Origin: Alphaproteobacteria bacterium
Lineage (GTDB): Bacteria > Pseudomonadota > Alphaproteobacteria > Rs-D84
Assembly (NCBI GenBank): GCA_017642585.1
Contig: JAGCOR010000005.1
Span: 1 to 64,000 of the forward strand
Reading direction: 5' to 3'
Length of the DNA stretch: 64,000 nt
A program made the translations under genes and the position numbers. Shown here piece by piece: positions 54,258 through 63,545 of the stretch. The stretch's first letter is position 1; the number at the start of each line of letters is the position of its first letter. The notes beneath the pieces were generated by a model. That model did no database searches and was not told the DNA's origin. It worked only from the letters and a program-made list of their open reading frames with translations.

Positions 54258-55883
54258 ATGGCAAAAAAATATCTTATAACATCTGCATTACCATATATAA
54301 ATGGGGAATTACATATCGGTCATTTGGTTGGCTGTTGGTTGCCAAGTGATGTCTATGCCAGATTTTGTCGGGCACAAGGACGTGATGTTTTATACATTGG
54401 CGGGGCCGATGAACACGGAACGCCTGCTATGGTTGGTGCATGGAAAGAAAATATGCCTGTGTTAGAATATACAAATAAATATTATGAAAAGCATTTACGT
54501 GCTGTGTCCGATTTTAATTTATCCTTTGATTTATACGGCCGCACACATACTGAATTACAAGAAAAATTGATTCATGATTTGTTTAAACGCCTGGAAGAAC
54601 GCGGTTTAATTGAAGAACGTGAAACAGTTCAACCTTTCTCTGTCGATGACGATATGTTTTTAGCGGACAGACAGTTAGAGGGAACATGTCCAAAATGTGG
54701 TTATGAAAAAGCACGTGGCGATCAATGTGATAATTGCAGTGCCACATATGAAGCAGATGAATTAATAAACCCACGTTCTGCGATTTCAGGTTCAACAAAT
54801 ATTGAAATGCGTAAAACAAAAAATTTGTTTTTCATGGCATCTAAAATTGAAGGCGATTGGCGCAAATGGTTGTTGCAACACGCGCCAAAATGGTCAAAAA
54901 CAGCCTCCGCTATCGCTATGGGTTGGGCAAACGAAGGCCTGCACGATACCAGTATTACCCGCGATTTGAAATGGGGTATTCCTGTGAATAAACCGGGATA
55001 TGAAAACAAAGTTTTCTATGTTTGGTTTGATGCACCATGGGGTTATGTTTCTATATCCCAGGCCGCAACAAAAGATTGGGAATCTTGGTGGAAAAATCCA
55101 GATTGTTTCTATGCACAATTTATGGGCAAAGACAATGTAAAATTCCATTCGGTCTTTTTCCCAGAACAACAACTGGCCATGAATGATAATTGGAAAACTG
55201 TCGATTTATTAAAGGCGGTTAATTTCTTGAATTTTGAAGGTGGCAAAGTTGCAAAATCAACTGGTAACGGAATCTTTTTGGACAATGCATTAAATATTGC
55301 ACCATCTGATTGTTGGCGTTATGCATTGATGGCATCTGCACCTGAAACAGACGATACAGATTTCACAATGGCGCGCTTTGTTGATATCGTGAACAAAGAT
55401 TTAAATGGTTTGTTGGGTAATTTTGTTTCACGTGTTTGCAAACTAAGTGCAAAGAATTTTGGTGAAATTGTACCAAACGGAACTGAAATTGATTCTGAAT
55501 TGGCAAATAAAATAAACGAAAAAATCGAAGAATTAACAAATGCTATGGAAAAATGCGAATTCAGAAAATCTATCGTTGCGTTACGTGAAATTTATGGTTT
55601 GGCAAATGAATATATGACAATCAAAGAACCATGGGCTTTGGTGAAAAATGGTGATTTGAACGGTGCTGGCGCTGTGTTAAATGAATGTTTTCAATTAATT
55701 GATTTGTTTGCACGTGTATCTTCACCTTTTATCCCAGATGCTGTCGCAAAGATTCAAAATATATTTGCAAATGAACATGATTTATCATGGCCAACAAAAT
55801 ATGAACACAGAATTTCAAATGGCGAAGGATTTACCGTTCCTGAAAATCTGTTTAACAGACTTGAATTATCACAAGACGAATAA
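54258..55883 (+). CDS. metG: methionyl-tRNA synthetase
   Basis: Charges tRNA-Met. 541 residues: class I core with HIGH motif (HIGHLVG, about 21-24), a zinc knuckle CPKCGYEKARGDQCDNC (about 141-157), and, where KMSKS is expected, GKVAKSTGNG (about 331-340). The anticodon-binding helical domain follows to the C-terminus; there is no appended tRNA-binding domain. The KVAKS variant keeps the second Lys-Ser. AAAAGGG precedes the ATG, behind the attenuator-like leader. Confidence 0.93.
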   Translation: MAKKYLITSALPYINGELHIGHLVGCWLPSDVYARFCRAQGRDVLYIGGADEHGTPAMVGAWKENMPVLEYTNKYYEKHLRAVSDFNLSFDLYGRTHTELQEKLIHDLFKRLEERGLIEERETVQPFSVDDDMFLADRQLEGTCPKCGYEKARGDQCDNCSATYEADELINPRSAISGSTNIEMRKTKNLFFMASKIEGDWRKWLLQHAPKWSKTASAIAMGWANEGLHDTSITRDLKWGIPVNKPGYENKVFYVWFDAPWGYVSISQAATKDWESWWKNPDCFYAQFMGKDNVKFHSVFFPEQQLAMNDNWKTVDLLKAVNFLNFEGGKVAKSTGNGIFLDNALNIAPSDCWRYALMASAPETDDTDFTMARFVDIVNKDLNGLLGNFVSRVCKLSAKNFGEIVPNGTEIDSELANKINEKIEELTNAMEKCEFRKSIVALREIYGLANEYMTIKEPWALVKNGDLNGAGAVLNECFQLIDLFARVSSPFIPDAVAKIQNIFANEHDLSWPTKYEHRISNGEGFTVPENLFNRLELSQDE

Positions 55884-55940
55884 TTTCGGTGATATCCCAA
55901 AGGGAGATTTTGAGAATGTAAATAACAAAAAGGAAAAGTC

Positions 55941-56444
55941 ATGGCTTTCAAAGCAACCGTTTCTTTTGTATTTACACATATCAACCTTGGACCATTACCA
56001 CCATTGAAAGATATTCATAATCTGGACCAATTTAAATCATTTATAAATTCTTGCAATATAACTTTGCCATACAAAGTGTCTGTGGTGCGTATGATAAATA
56101 TAACAAATGAAAAAACCAACCAAATCACACAAATCAAAGATGATGAATTGGTTTTTTATGTTGCAGATAAAATATCATATCCCGCCCAGGTTCATACATA
56201 TATGCAAAAATATTATGATTCTGAAAAGTATTTCTTTGCTCCTGTACCAGATGATGCCCCGGGTTTATTAGATGCGGTTGTTCCCGAAGGTGGCAGTGCT
56301 TGTGCAAAATGGCATATTTTGACCGATACGGATATTGTTGTTGATAAAAACTTGCATCAAATTTGGCGAAATAAAACTGGTACTGTGCCACAAATTTTGA
56401 TAGATTTCTTCAAAAGAACCAAAGAATATATCCGCACAGAATAA
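55941..56444 (+). CDS. 167-residue protein of unknown function (pair 1)
   Basis: No signal peptide or transmembrane helix; predicted cytoplasmic, alpha/beta. It has a beta-hairpin with DDELVFYVADKISYPAQ and a late hydrophobic TDTDIVV-containing segment. No family is recognised. AAAAGGAAAAG precedes the ATG. Its partner 14 bases downstream has a similar size and a comparable strand ending FYVV, so the two may be distant paralogues; that is a weak inference. They lie between metG and queH. Confidence 0.7.
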   Translation: MAFKATVSFVFTHINLGPLPPLKDIHNLDQFKSFINSCNITLPYKVSVVRMINITNEKTNQITQIKDDELVFYVADKISYPAQVHTYMQKYYDSEKYFFAPVPDDAPGLLDAVVPEGGSACAKWHILTDTDIVVDKNLHQIWRNKTGTVPQILIDFFKRTKEYIRTE

Positions 56445-56457
56445 AAAGGGTGAATAT

Positions 56458-56883
56458 ATGAAAAAGAAACACAACAGATTTGATACCGAATTCAGTGATT
56501 TTTATTTCACAGAATCTGATTTAAACGGCAAAGTTTTAAATACATTTAAACGCAAATATGCGGGCCGATTTGCTGACTATGCGAAATCTTTAAAAACACC
56601 ATGTCATATTCATTCTGTGTATTCGCTGAATTTTGTTGATACATATCAAACAGATGCAAATGGTTTACACCCTATTGTTCATATTGTTCAAAGACCTATC
56701 GATTTTTATGTCGTCAGCAATGAAGAAGAATTAAATAAAGTTTTGGAACAAGTTCCAAATAAAAATATCAAAGTTGTGAACAAAAGATTACATCCTGTAC
56801 ACCCATACCAAGATGACAGCTTAGATGTATCACTTTGGTGTTTTTTCAACAGGGCTGAAAATTTAAAAAAACATGTCAGATAA
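56458..56883 (+). CDS. 141-residue protein of unknown function (pair 2)
   Basis: No signal peptide. Soluble alpha/beta look: PCHIHSVYSLNFVDTY and HIVQRPIDFYVVSNEEEL resemble the strand order of the preceding protein. Basic N-terminus and C-terminal KKHVR. No family is recognised. Its end overlaps the queH start by 11 bases, so translation is coupled, which hints at a link with tRNA or redox metabolism, but this is not shown. Confidence 0.7.
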   Translation: MKKKHNRFDTEFSDFYFTESDLNGKVLNTFKRKYAGRFADYAKSLKTPCHIHSVYSLNFVDTYQTDANGLHPIVHIVQRPIDFYVVSNEEELNKVLEQVPNKNIKVVNKRLHPVHPYQDDSLDVSLWCFFNRAENLKKHVR

Positions 56884-57412
56884 AATAAAATTGATTTTAA
56901 TGTCTTGTTGTGCACCGTGTTCTTGCGGTGCTATTAAGCAAATTGTAGACGGTGAAATTCCAGGTATAGATGATTTTATTGTTATGTTTTTTAACCCAAA
57001 TATTTACCCATTGGTTGAATATCAAAAAAGATTAAATGAACAAATAAAATATTGTGAAAAGTTGGGTGTTAAATACGTGATTGGCGATTATGACCATGAT
57101 AAATGGCGCGAACATATTGCAGGATTGGAAACCGAACCCGAACGTGGTGCACGTTGCAGTAAATGTTTTGCCTATCGTTTTTGTTTTGCGCGCGAATATG
57201 CCAAAGAACACGGCTTTAATGCGATTGCGTCAGTATTCGGTGTATCACGTCACAAAGATCAATCCCAGGTTGACGCATCAGCAAACCAATCATGCGGCGA
57301 TATAAAATATTTGCCTATTAAATGGAACGAAAATTTACGCCAACAAATAAATCGTGAATCTGAATTTTATCGTCAAAATTATTGCGGTTGCGAATTTTCT
57401 GTGCGTAAATAA
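56873..57412 (+). CDS. queH: epoxyqueuosine reductase QueH
   Basis: Final step of queuosine synthesis in tRNA, in organisms that lack QueG. 179 residues (DUF208): CCAPCSCG near the N-terminus, RCSKCFAYRF in the middle (about 101-110), and YCGCEFS at the C-terminus: the cysteines bind a 4Fe-4S cluster and a second metal. The family call is strong. It is coupled to the preceding unknown gene. Confidence 0.9.
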   Translation: MSDKIKLILMSCCAPCSCGAIKQIVDGEIPGIDDFIVMFFNPNIYPLVEYQKRLNEQIKYCEKLGVKYVIGDYDHDKWREHIAGLETEPERGARCSKCFAYRFCFAREYAKEHGFNAIASVFGVSRHKDQSQVDASANQSCGDIKYLPIKWNENLRQQINRESEFYRQNYCGCEFSVRK

Positions 57413-57428
57413 AATCGCATATAATAAT

Positions 57429-57456
57429 TTGATTTTTGCTTTTTATCTTCTATAAT
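57429..57456 (+). promoter_or_regulatory. fabD promoter
   Basis: TTGATT and TATAAT with a 16-base spacer, 28 bases before the fabD ATG, with an AAAAGGAC ribosome site. Confidence 0.55.
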
Positions 57457-57484
57457 TTCAAAGTAATAAAACAAAAGGACAATT

Positions 57485-58360
57485 ATGTCATCTATACTGG
57501 TTTTCCCAGGTCAGGGGTCCCAAACGGTCGGTATGGGACGTGAATTATACGAAAACAATCCGATTGCCCGTGCAGTATTTGACGAAGTTGATGAAGCTTT
57601 GGGTGAAAAATTATCAGATATTATTTTTAATGGCCCAATCGAAGAATTGACTTTGACCCGTAATGTGCAACCTGCAATTATGGCAACATCAATTGCTATG
57701 TTTCGTGCATCGAATATTAAATTAACAGAATTTGTCGCTGGACATTCATTGGGTGAATACACCGCATTATGTGCAGCGGGCGCTTTATCTTTGGCGGATA
57801 CGGCAAAATTATTGCGTTTGCGTGGCGAAGCTATGCAAAGGGCGGTTCCTGTGGGTCGTGGTTTAACCGCTGTTATATTGGGTTTGGACATAGATGTTGT
57901 TCGTGATATTTGTGCAAAAACTGATGCAGATGTCGCAAATGATAATTCACCGGGCCAGGTTGTAATTTCAGGCGAAAAAGAAATTGTTGAAAAAACATTG
58001 GAATTGGCAAAAGAAGCGGGTGCAAAACGCGCTATGCCACTGGCCTTATCTGTGCCTGTTCACTGCAGAATTCAACAACCTGCGGCGGATGAAATGCGCG
58101 CCGCATTGGAAAAAACCGAAATCAAAACACCAATTGCGCCATTGATTTCGAATAAAACATGTACACCTTTGTCGGATGTAAACGAAATTCGCGAAGCATT
58201 GGTTTATCAAATGACCCATGGTGTCCGTTGGCGTGAAAGTGTTTTAGAAATGGCAAAACTGGGCATCACAGAAACTATCGAAGTTGGCCCTGGCGCCGTA
58301 TTAACAGGTTTAACAAAACGCATTTGTCCAGATATGATTGGCAATAAATTAGAGGTATAA
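57485..58360 (+). CDS. fabD: malonyl-CoA:ACP transacylase FabD
   Basis: Loads malonate on acyl carrier protein for fatty-acid elongation. 291 residues: GQGSQ (about 8-12), the nucleophile Ser in GHSLGE (about 87-92), the conserved Arg (about 114) and His (about 197 in SVPVHCRI) are present. It heads a cluster of fatty-acid genes with fabG; acpP and fabF are not here. Confidence 0.95.
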   Translation: MSSILVFPGQGSQTVGMGRELYENNPIARAVFDEVDEALGEKLSDIIFNGPIEELTLTRNVQPAIMATSIAMFRASNIKLTEFVAGHSLGEYTALCAAGALSLADTAKLLRLRGEAMQRAVPVGRGLTAVILGLDIDVVRDICAKTDADVANDNSPGQVVISGEKEIVEKTLELAKEAGAKRAMPLALSVPVHCRIQQPAADEMRAALEKTEIKTPIAPLISNKTCTPLSDVNEIREALVYQMTHGVRWRESVLEMAKLGITETIEVGPGAVLTGLTKRICPDMIGNKLEV

Positions 58361-58361
58361 C

Positions 58362-58565
58362 ATGCAAAATCTTATTTATAAAACAGGTAGGGGGACAGAT
58401 ATAACACAGGCGGCCAATGACGCGGTTTCTTTGGCAAAAAAACAACAAAAAAACATTCTGTTTATGTATAATAACGTCATGATGAACGTGGATAGATACT
58501 CAACAACCCGTGGTGTTATCAACAGATTCTTTTCCCAAACAATCAATGAAAGGGTGAAAATTTAA
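58362..58565 (+). CDS. small 67-residue protein of unknown function (fabD-fabG cluster)
   Basis: Starts one base after the fabD stop, so probably translated in the same transcript. Basic, soluble, mixed helix and coil; no family or motif is recognised. Whether it acts with fabD cannot be told. Confidence 0.5.
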   Translation: MQNLIYKTGRGTDITQAANDAVSLAKKQQKNILFMYNNVMMNVDRYSTTRGVINRFFSQTINERVKI

Positions 58566-58567
58566 TA

Positions 58568-58595
58568 TTGACAATATTTGTTTTTGTGCTATATT
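58568..58595 (+). promoter_or_regulatory. promoter of the 58625 gene
   Basis: TTGACA and TATATT with a 16-base spacer (an alternative -10, TATTAT, two bases on). It overlaps the TAA of the 67-residue gene and gives fabG and mnmG a transcript of their own. Confidence 0.6.
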
Positions 58596-58624
58596 ATAGG
58601 TACACAAAACAAAAGGTGGTTAAT

Positions 58625-58903
58625 ATGAAAACAAGAGATTTTGGTTTAATTGCTTACATTGAAGTTGTTAATGACAGCACCGATGAACTTATCGGGCATG
58701 CATGGGCAACTAAACGCAGAGCAAGATTTATTCCAAACGAAGGTGTCAGCATTGATCATGCGGCACATGCTGTGTTACACATAGTTCAAAAGTATAATGT
58801 TCCTGTGACTATGCGTTTTAATTCTGTCAAAGTTAAAGTACCAAATAACAAACAATTGACAGTTCAAAAAATCAAAGACCAATATTTTGATTTATCCAGA
58901 TAA
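58625..58903 (+). CDS. 92-residue protein of unknown function
   Basis: The ATG at 58625 follows an AAAAGGTGG ribosome site; an upstream start would lie in the promoter. Soluble, alpha/beta: a strand-rich N-terminus (DFGLIAYIEVV), a helix, then IDHAAHAVLHIVQKY (His-rich) and a basic strand VKVKVPNNK. No family is recognised. It is followed by fabG after 27 bases. Confidence 0.65.
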   Translation: MKTRDFGLIAYIEVVNDSTDELIGHAWATKRRARFIPNEGVSIDHAAHAVLHIVQKYNVPVTMRFNSVKVKVPNNKQLTVQKIKDQYFDLSR

Positions 58904-58930
58904 ACCAAAGAAAACATGGGGGGATATAAA

Positions 58931-59659
58931 ATGTTCGATTTATCAAATAAAGTTGTTTTAATAACTGGTGCCACCGGCGGAATTGGTGGTGTTATCGCAC
59001 AAAAAATGAAACAAGCTGGCGCAACAGTTGTTATCAGCGGACGTAATGTTGAAAAATTAAACACCGCTTTTGATGACAGTTTTATCAAAATACCATGTGA
59101 TTTATCTGCCGAAGACGGCGCAGAAAAATTGATTAACGATACAATCGAACGCACAGGCCGTATTGATGTTTTAATCAATAATGCCGGCATCACAGCGGAC
59201 ACTTTGATGATGCGCATGACTGATGAACAATTTGATAATGTTATAAATACTAATTTGCGTTCAACTTTCAAAATGTGCCGTGCGGTTATCATGCCTATGA
59301 TGAAACAAAGATTTGGTCGTATTATAAATATGGCATCCATAGTTGGTGTTGTTGGTGGTGCGGGGCAAACAAATTATGCTGCATCCAAAGGTGGTATGAT
59401 TGCGATGACAAAATCTATCGCAGCAGAGGTTGCATCACGCGGAATTACTGCGAATGCTGTTGCACCCGGATTTATAAAAACACCTATGACAGATGTATTA
59501 CCAGAAGAATTAAAGAAAACATATTTATCACAAATACCTGCAGGTCGTTTTGGTGAACCGGAAGATGTTGCAAACGCATGTGTGTTTTTAGCATCTGATG
59601 AGGCATCTTATATCAATGGCCAAACAATTCATGTAAATGGCGGAATGGGTCGCTTTTAA
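58931..59659 (+). CDS. fabG: 3-oxoacyl-ACP reductase FabG
   Basis: NADPH-dependent reductase of fatty-acid elongation. 242 residues: GATGGIG cofactor motif, INNAG (about 85-89), and the catalytic Ser-Tyr-Lys (S137 region, YAASK at about 150-154). The ATG at 58931 follows GGGGGGAT, a strong ribosome site, better than an in-frame start 15 bases upstream. fabD is about 1.4 kb away, mnmG two bases after it. Confidence 0.95.
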   Translation: MFDLSNKVVLITGATGGIGGVIAQKMKQAGATVVISGRNVEKLNTAFDDSFIKIPCDLSAEDGAEKLINDTIERTGRIDVLINNAGITADTLMMRMTDEQFDNVINTNLRSTFKMCRAVIMPMMKQRFGRIINMASIVGVVGGAGQTNYAASKGGMIAMTKSIAAEVASRGITANAVAPGFIKTPMTDVLPEELKKTYLSQIPAGRFGEPEDVANACVFLASDEASYINGQTIHVNGGMGRF

Positions 59660-59661
59660 TC

Positions 59662-61314
59662 ATGCAAGAATTTGATGTTATTGTTATCGGTGGCGGACAT
59701 GCTGGCGTTGAAGCCGCTGGAGCATCTGCGCGCCGTGGTGCAAAAACATTATTAATTACTATGCGTGAATCTGATATTGGTGCAATGTCTTGCAATCCGT
59801 CTATTGGTGGGCCGGGTAAATCTCAAATGGTTGCAGAAATGGCTGCGTTTGGTGGTGTTATGCCAATGGCTGCTGATAAATCTGGTATTCATTGGCGAAC
59901 ATTAAATGCAACCCATGGTGCCGCGACCCAGGCTCTGCGTGCACAAATTGATAGGAATTTTTATCATGATAATGTGATGAAAATTTTAGAAAACACCGGT
60001 AATTTGACGGTTGTTTTTGAAAAAGTCACCGATTTAGATTTACAAAAAAAATCTGTTAATAATAAATATTTTGGTAAAGCATTGGTTTTAACAACCGGGA
60101 CTTTCTTGGGTGGTTTGGTAACACGTGGAAATGAAAAAATTGAATCTGGTCGTTTAATGGATAACGGCGAATACCAAGAAAACGATTCATCTATTTCAAA
60201 TGTTTTGAAAAAATCTGGATTTGAATTATTAAGATTAAAAACCGGAACTCCCGCACGTATTTATCGCGACAGTATAAATTTTGATGTATGCGAAGAACAA
60301 CCTGGCGATTTTCCACACGATTGGTTTGCGTTTGGGGATGCGAATAATAATTATACAGAAAAATGTTTTATCACCCACACAAACGAAACAACACATGAAA
60401 TTATTCGTGAAAATATAAAAAACGCACCTATGTATAATGGCGATATCAGGGGGCTGGGGCCGCGTTATTGTCCATCCCTGGAAGATAAAGTCATGCGTTT
60501 TCCAGAACATACTTCGCATCATGTATTTTTAGAACCCGAAGGTTTCCACAGCAATATAATTTACCCCAACGGTATTTCAACCAGCTTTGGCGCAGATATT
60601 CAAGATAAATGGATTCGCACCATACCAGGTTTGGAAAATGCAAAAATTGCGCGCTATGGTTATGCGATTGAATATGATGCAATTGATGCACGCAAATTAA
60701 AATCAACTTTGGAATCTAAAGATATATCTGGTTTATTTTTTGCAGGGCAAATAAACGGAACTTCGGGTTACGAAGAAGCCGCGGCCCAGGGTTTAATCGC
60801 TGGTGCAAATGCGGCGGCACATGCTTTGAATCTGGAAAATCTGGAATTAAACAGAACCAATTCTATGATTGGTGTATTGATTGACGACATAACAACATTG
60901 GGTGTTGATGAACCATATCGTATGTTTACTTCACGTGCAGAATACAGATTAAATCTGCGTGCAGATAATGCGGTGTTCCGTCTGGGCGATATGGGTAATA
61001 AATTGGGTTTAATCGACCCAGAATCTTTGAATAAATTAAAAGAAATTCACGAACAAACCGCAATTGAAAATGATAAATTTTACGCGGGTTATATTTCACG
61101 CAACGAGCGCGAAATTGAAAATTACAAAAGGGATGCCGAATTAAAAATTCCAACAAATTTTGACTATAAATCTTTATCTGGTTTAACCAATGAATTGGTT
61201 GAAAAATTAACAAAAACCCGTCCTGAAAATATTGCATCACTGTCCAGAATCCCTGGTATGACCCCGGCGGGCATTATTGTTGTTTTACACAAAATTAAAA
61301 GTGGAAATAAATAA
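59662..61314 (+). CDS. mnmG: tRNA modification enzyme MnmG (GidA), compact form
   Basis: FAD enzyme that with MnmE makes the wobble-uridine cmnm5 group. 550 residues, about 70 fewer than E. coli. FAD-binding GGGHAG (9-14), [14 protein letters not shown] and YEEAAAQG are intact. Compared with the E. coli protein the helical part between the insertion domain and the C-terminal YAGYI-region is missing, while the final LSGLTNEL...[10 protein letters not shown] is kept. It lies beside fabG and ends 26 bases before tRNA-Thr. Confidence 0.92.
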   Translation: MQEFDVIVIGGGHAGVEAAGASARRGAKTLLITMRESDIGAMSCNPSIGGPGKSQMVAEMAAFGGVMPMAADKSGIHWRTLNATHGAATQALRAQIDRNFYHDNVMKILENTGNLTVVFEKVTDLDLQKKSVNNKYFGKALVLTTGTFLGGLVTRGNEKIESGRLMDNGEYQENDSSISNVLKKSGFELLRLKTGTPARIYRDSINFDVCEEQPGDFPHDWFAFGDANNNYTEKCFITHTNETTHEIIRENIKNAPMYNGDIRGLGPRYCPSLEDKVMRFPEHTSHHVFLEPEGFHSNIIYPNGISTSFGADIQDKWIRTIPGLENAKIARYGYAIEYDAIDARKLKSTLESKDISGLFFAGQINGTSGYEEAAAQGLIAGANAAAHALNLENLELNRTNSMIGVLIDDITTLGVDEPYRMFTSRAEYRLNLRADNAVFRLGDMGNKLGLIDPESLNKLKEIHEQTAIENDKFYAGYISRNEREIENYKRDAELKIPTNFDYKSLSGLTNELVEKLTKTRPENIASLSRIPGMTPAGIIVVLHKIKSGNK

Positions 61315-61340
61315 AAAAATATATTATTATTCGGCCATGC

Positions 61341-61416
61341 GCCGGTTTAGCTCAGCTGGTAGAGCATCTCATTCGTAATGAGGGGGTCGTAGGTTCAAGT
61401 CCTATAACCGGCACCA
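61341..61416 (+). tRNA. tRNA-Thr (anticodon CGT)
   Basis: Acceptor GCCGGTT/AACCGGC, discriminator A, encoded CCA, anticodon loop TTCGTAA and T-loop GTTCAAGTC. It likely shares the mnmG transcript, as no promoter fits in the 26-base gap, and ends at a strong terminator. Confidence 0.95.
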
Positions 61417-61427
61417 TAAAAATTTAT

Positions 61428-61458
61428 AGCCCATACTTGTTTTGTATGGGCTGTTTTT
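61428..61458. terminator. terminator after tRNA-Thr
   Basis: AGCCCATAC and GTATGGGCT form a 9-bp stem with a TTGTTTT loop, then GTTTTTTA. The accessory gene on the other strand also ends here. Confidence 0.8.
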
Positions 61459-61470
61459 TATCAAACCTAT

Positions 61471-62817
61471 CTAAAAATCTCGTGGATCCTCTTCAAAAAA
61501 ACGAGATACTATTTCATCTACGTCGTTTTTATGTTTAACCAAATCTATTTCTGTTGTATCAACATCAGATGGCGCGAGTTCACCATGGTGTGTACGATTT
61601 CTAATTTTCTTTGTTTTCATTATTTCATCAACATCTTGTTGTGATATAATGGTGTTCAATTTTTTTAATGAATGTTTTGTTTTTGGAAAAAGATAATCTG
61701 CCAACATAACTAAATCTTCTGTTGTTTGTTGAACATCTGCTAAAAAAATATTTCTATCAACATCTATTGAATCTTCAGATATTTGTATAAATTCTTTCAA
61801 TGAAGACATTATATACATTATACATTTCGTATATTCAATTAAGTATAATAAACCATATTCATGTAAACAACGTGTGCCCAGACGGAAACCAAATGAGTTT
61901 TTATGAGAAAAATCGTCCCTATCTTTGGTGGCATAAAACAAAATATCTGGGGCGTCACAATAGCCAAAATCATAAGCATAATTGTACAAATTTCGGAGAT
62001 ATTTGTTACGGTCTTTTCTGTACAATTTTACGCCATAAAATTGAAGTATCTTGTTTAACATTCTTCTTACATTTTCAACAAGTCCGCATAACGGTACCCG
62101 CATACTCTGTGTTAGTTTCCACTCTGATTCCATCCGATTTGTTGGTGTGGGCGATACTAATTCTGGTTCAAAAAGATTATATATACCAATACATTCTCCC
62201 AAACATTTAACAGATTGGTTTAACAGTTTTAAAAATTCTTCATCGCACGGAATGGTTCGTCTGAATTTCAATCTTTCTGCTTTTGCTTTACGTTCCATAT
62301 CGGACAAATCTTTATCTTTTTGTACCAATATTCGTGAAAGAGTTGATATTCCTTGATTAAAACGTTGTATCATTTGTTTACGTTTTTTATGAGAACATGT
62401 ATTTGCAGCCTCTACTACTTTTCTCACATCAGCGCGCGTGGCAAGAGAATATTCATCTTTATGACACAAAACGTATTTTGCATCAATATGCCTTGGTGTT
62501 TTTTTGAATATTCTTAATACACTATCTACTTCTTTTTTGCTTGGTAGAAATTCACGCCAAAGAAAATTAGCATCTTTATAATACTTATCATGCCAAAAAT
62601 ATATTACTTGTCGTTTTTTATGTTTAATATCAGAAAGCGCACTAAAAACCCTATCACGTTTAATTTTTGTTAGTTTTAATTCATTATTCGCCTTTTCTAA
62701 ATCGCTACGAACAGGGTAGTATTCCAACGGTAAAACAACAAGTTGCCCTTTTATTTTTTTACCAATAGGGCTATAAGAAATATTCTTTAAAACATAATTT
62801 ATATACAGTTCTTCCAT
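61471..62817 (-). CDS. 448-residue accessory protein with an HEPN-like motif
   Basis: No signal peptide or transmembrane helix; helical, Lys- and Asp-rich. Near the C-terminus KKIRNRTHHGELAP (R406, H411) is an RNxxxH HEPN-like motif. A second R-x4-H, RDDFSH (R300, H305), lies about 100 residues before and may be chance. Coiled segments run at about 40-65 and 155-185. No family is recognised. It stands alone between the tRNA-Thr terminator and nth, on the minus strand, a typical place for acquired genes. If HEPN, it would be an RNase or RNA-binding defence or toxin protein; this is inference. Confidence 0.6.
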   Translation of the reverse strand: MEELYINYVLKNISYSPIGKKIKGQLVVLPLEYYPVRSDLEKANNELKLTKIKRDRVFSALSDIKHKKRQVIYFWHDKYYKDANFLWREFLPSKKEVDSVLRIFKKTPRHIDAKYVLCHKDEYSLATRADVRKVVEAANTCSHKKRKQMIQRFNQGISTLSRILVQKDKDLSDMERKAKAERLKFRRTIPCDEEFLKLLNQSVKCLGECIGIYNLFEPELVSPTPTNRMESEWKLTQSMRVPLCGLVENVRRMLNKILQFYGVKLYRKDRNKYLRNLYNYAYDFGYCDAPDILFYATKDRDDFSHKNSFGFRLGTRCLHEYGLLYLIEYTKCIMYIMSSLKEFIQISEDSIDVDRNIFLADVQQTTEDLVMLADYLFPKTKHSLKKLNTIISQQDVDEIMKTKKIRNRTHHGELAPSDVDTTEIDLVKHKNDVDEIVSRFFEEDPRDF

Positions 62818-62870
62818 TTATGGTAAGTATACCACAAAGAACCAATATTGTTAAATATTTGTTTTATGGT

Positions 62871-63545
62871 TTATTCTTTTTTATCTTTCGAATTACACCA
62901 TTTTGCGACTGGGCAATTCGCACAATTTGGGCGAAGTGCTTTGCATGTATAACGACCATGCAAAACCATTACATGATTTGTAATTGCATGATATTTTTGT
63001 GGAATAATTTTCAATAATTTTGTTTCTACTTTTTCGGGCGTATTATCGTTTTCATCACACCAACCAAATCGATGCGACAGACGGAAAACGTGAGTATCCA
63101 CACCTATGTTTGACGCACCCCACAAAACATTAGATATCACATTGGCGGTTTTTTGACCGACCCCTGCTAATTTCATCAATTCATTTCTGTCGTGATATTT
63201 TGTTGGGAATTTATAATTTATATCGTCGCTGTTTTTATCTTGCAATTGTTGCGACAATAAAATTATGTTTTTCGCCTTGTTATTAAAGAAAGAAATTACT
63301 TTGATATGTTGTTTTAATCCGTCAATCCCCAACTTCAGCATTTTATCGGGCGTTGGTGCTATACGGAATAATTCTGGGGTAACTTCGTTAACTTTTTTAT
63401 CAGTTGCCTGGGCTGATAAAATCACAGCCACCGCAAATGTAAATTCATTTGTGGAATATAATTCAGACCGGATATTCATATTCAATGTTGGACAAACATT
63501 TTCAAAATAAATATCCGGACTAAGAATTATTTTTTGTTTACGCAT
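62871..63545 (-). CDS. nth: endonuclease III (Nth)
   Basis: Bifunctional DNA glycosylase/AP lyase for oxidised pyrimidines. 224 residues: helix-hairpin-helix with catalytic Lys in GVGQKTANVI (about 120-128), Asp in VDTHVFRL (about 137), and the 4Fe-4S cluster C-x6-C-x2-C-x5-C at the C-terminus. The ATG at 63545 overlaps the ileS stop by eight bases and fits the normal length; an upstream in-frame start within ileS adds nothing conserved. Confidence 0.95.
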   Translation of the reverse strand: MRKQKIILSPDIYFENVCPTLNMNIRSELYSTNEFTFAVAVILSAQATDKKVNEVTPELFRIAPTPDKMLKLGIDGLKQHIKVISFFNNKAKNIILLSQQLQDKNSDDINYKFPTKYHDRNELMKLAGVGQKTANVISNVLWGASNIGVDTHVFRLSHRFGWCDENDNTPEKVETKLLKIIPQKYHAITNHVMVLHGRYTCKALRPNCANCPVAKWCNSKDKKE

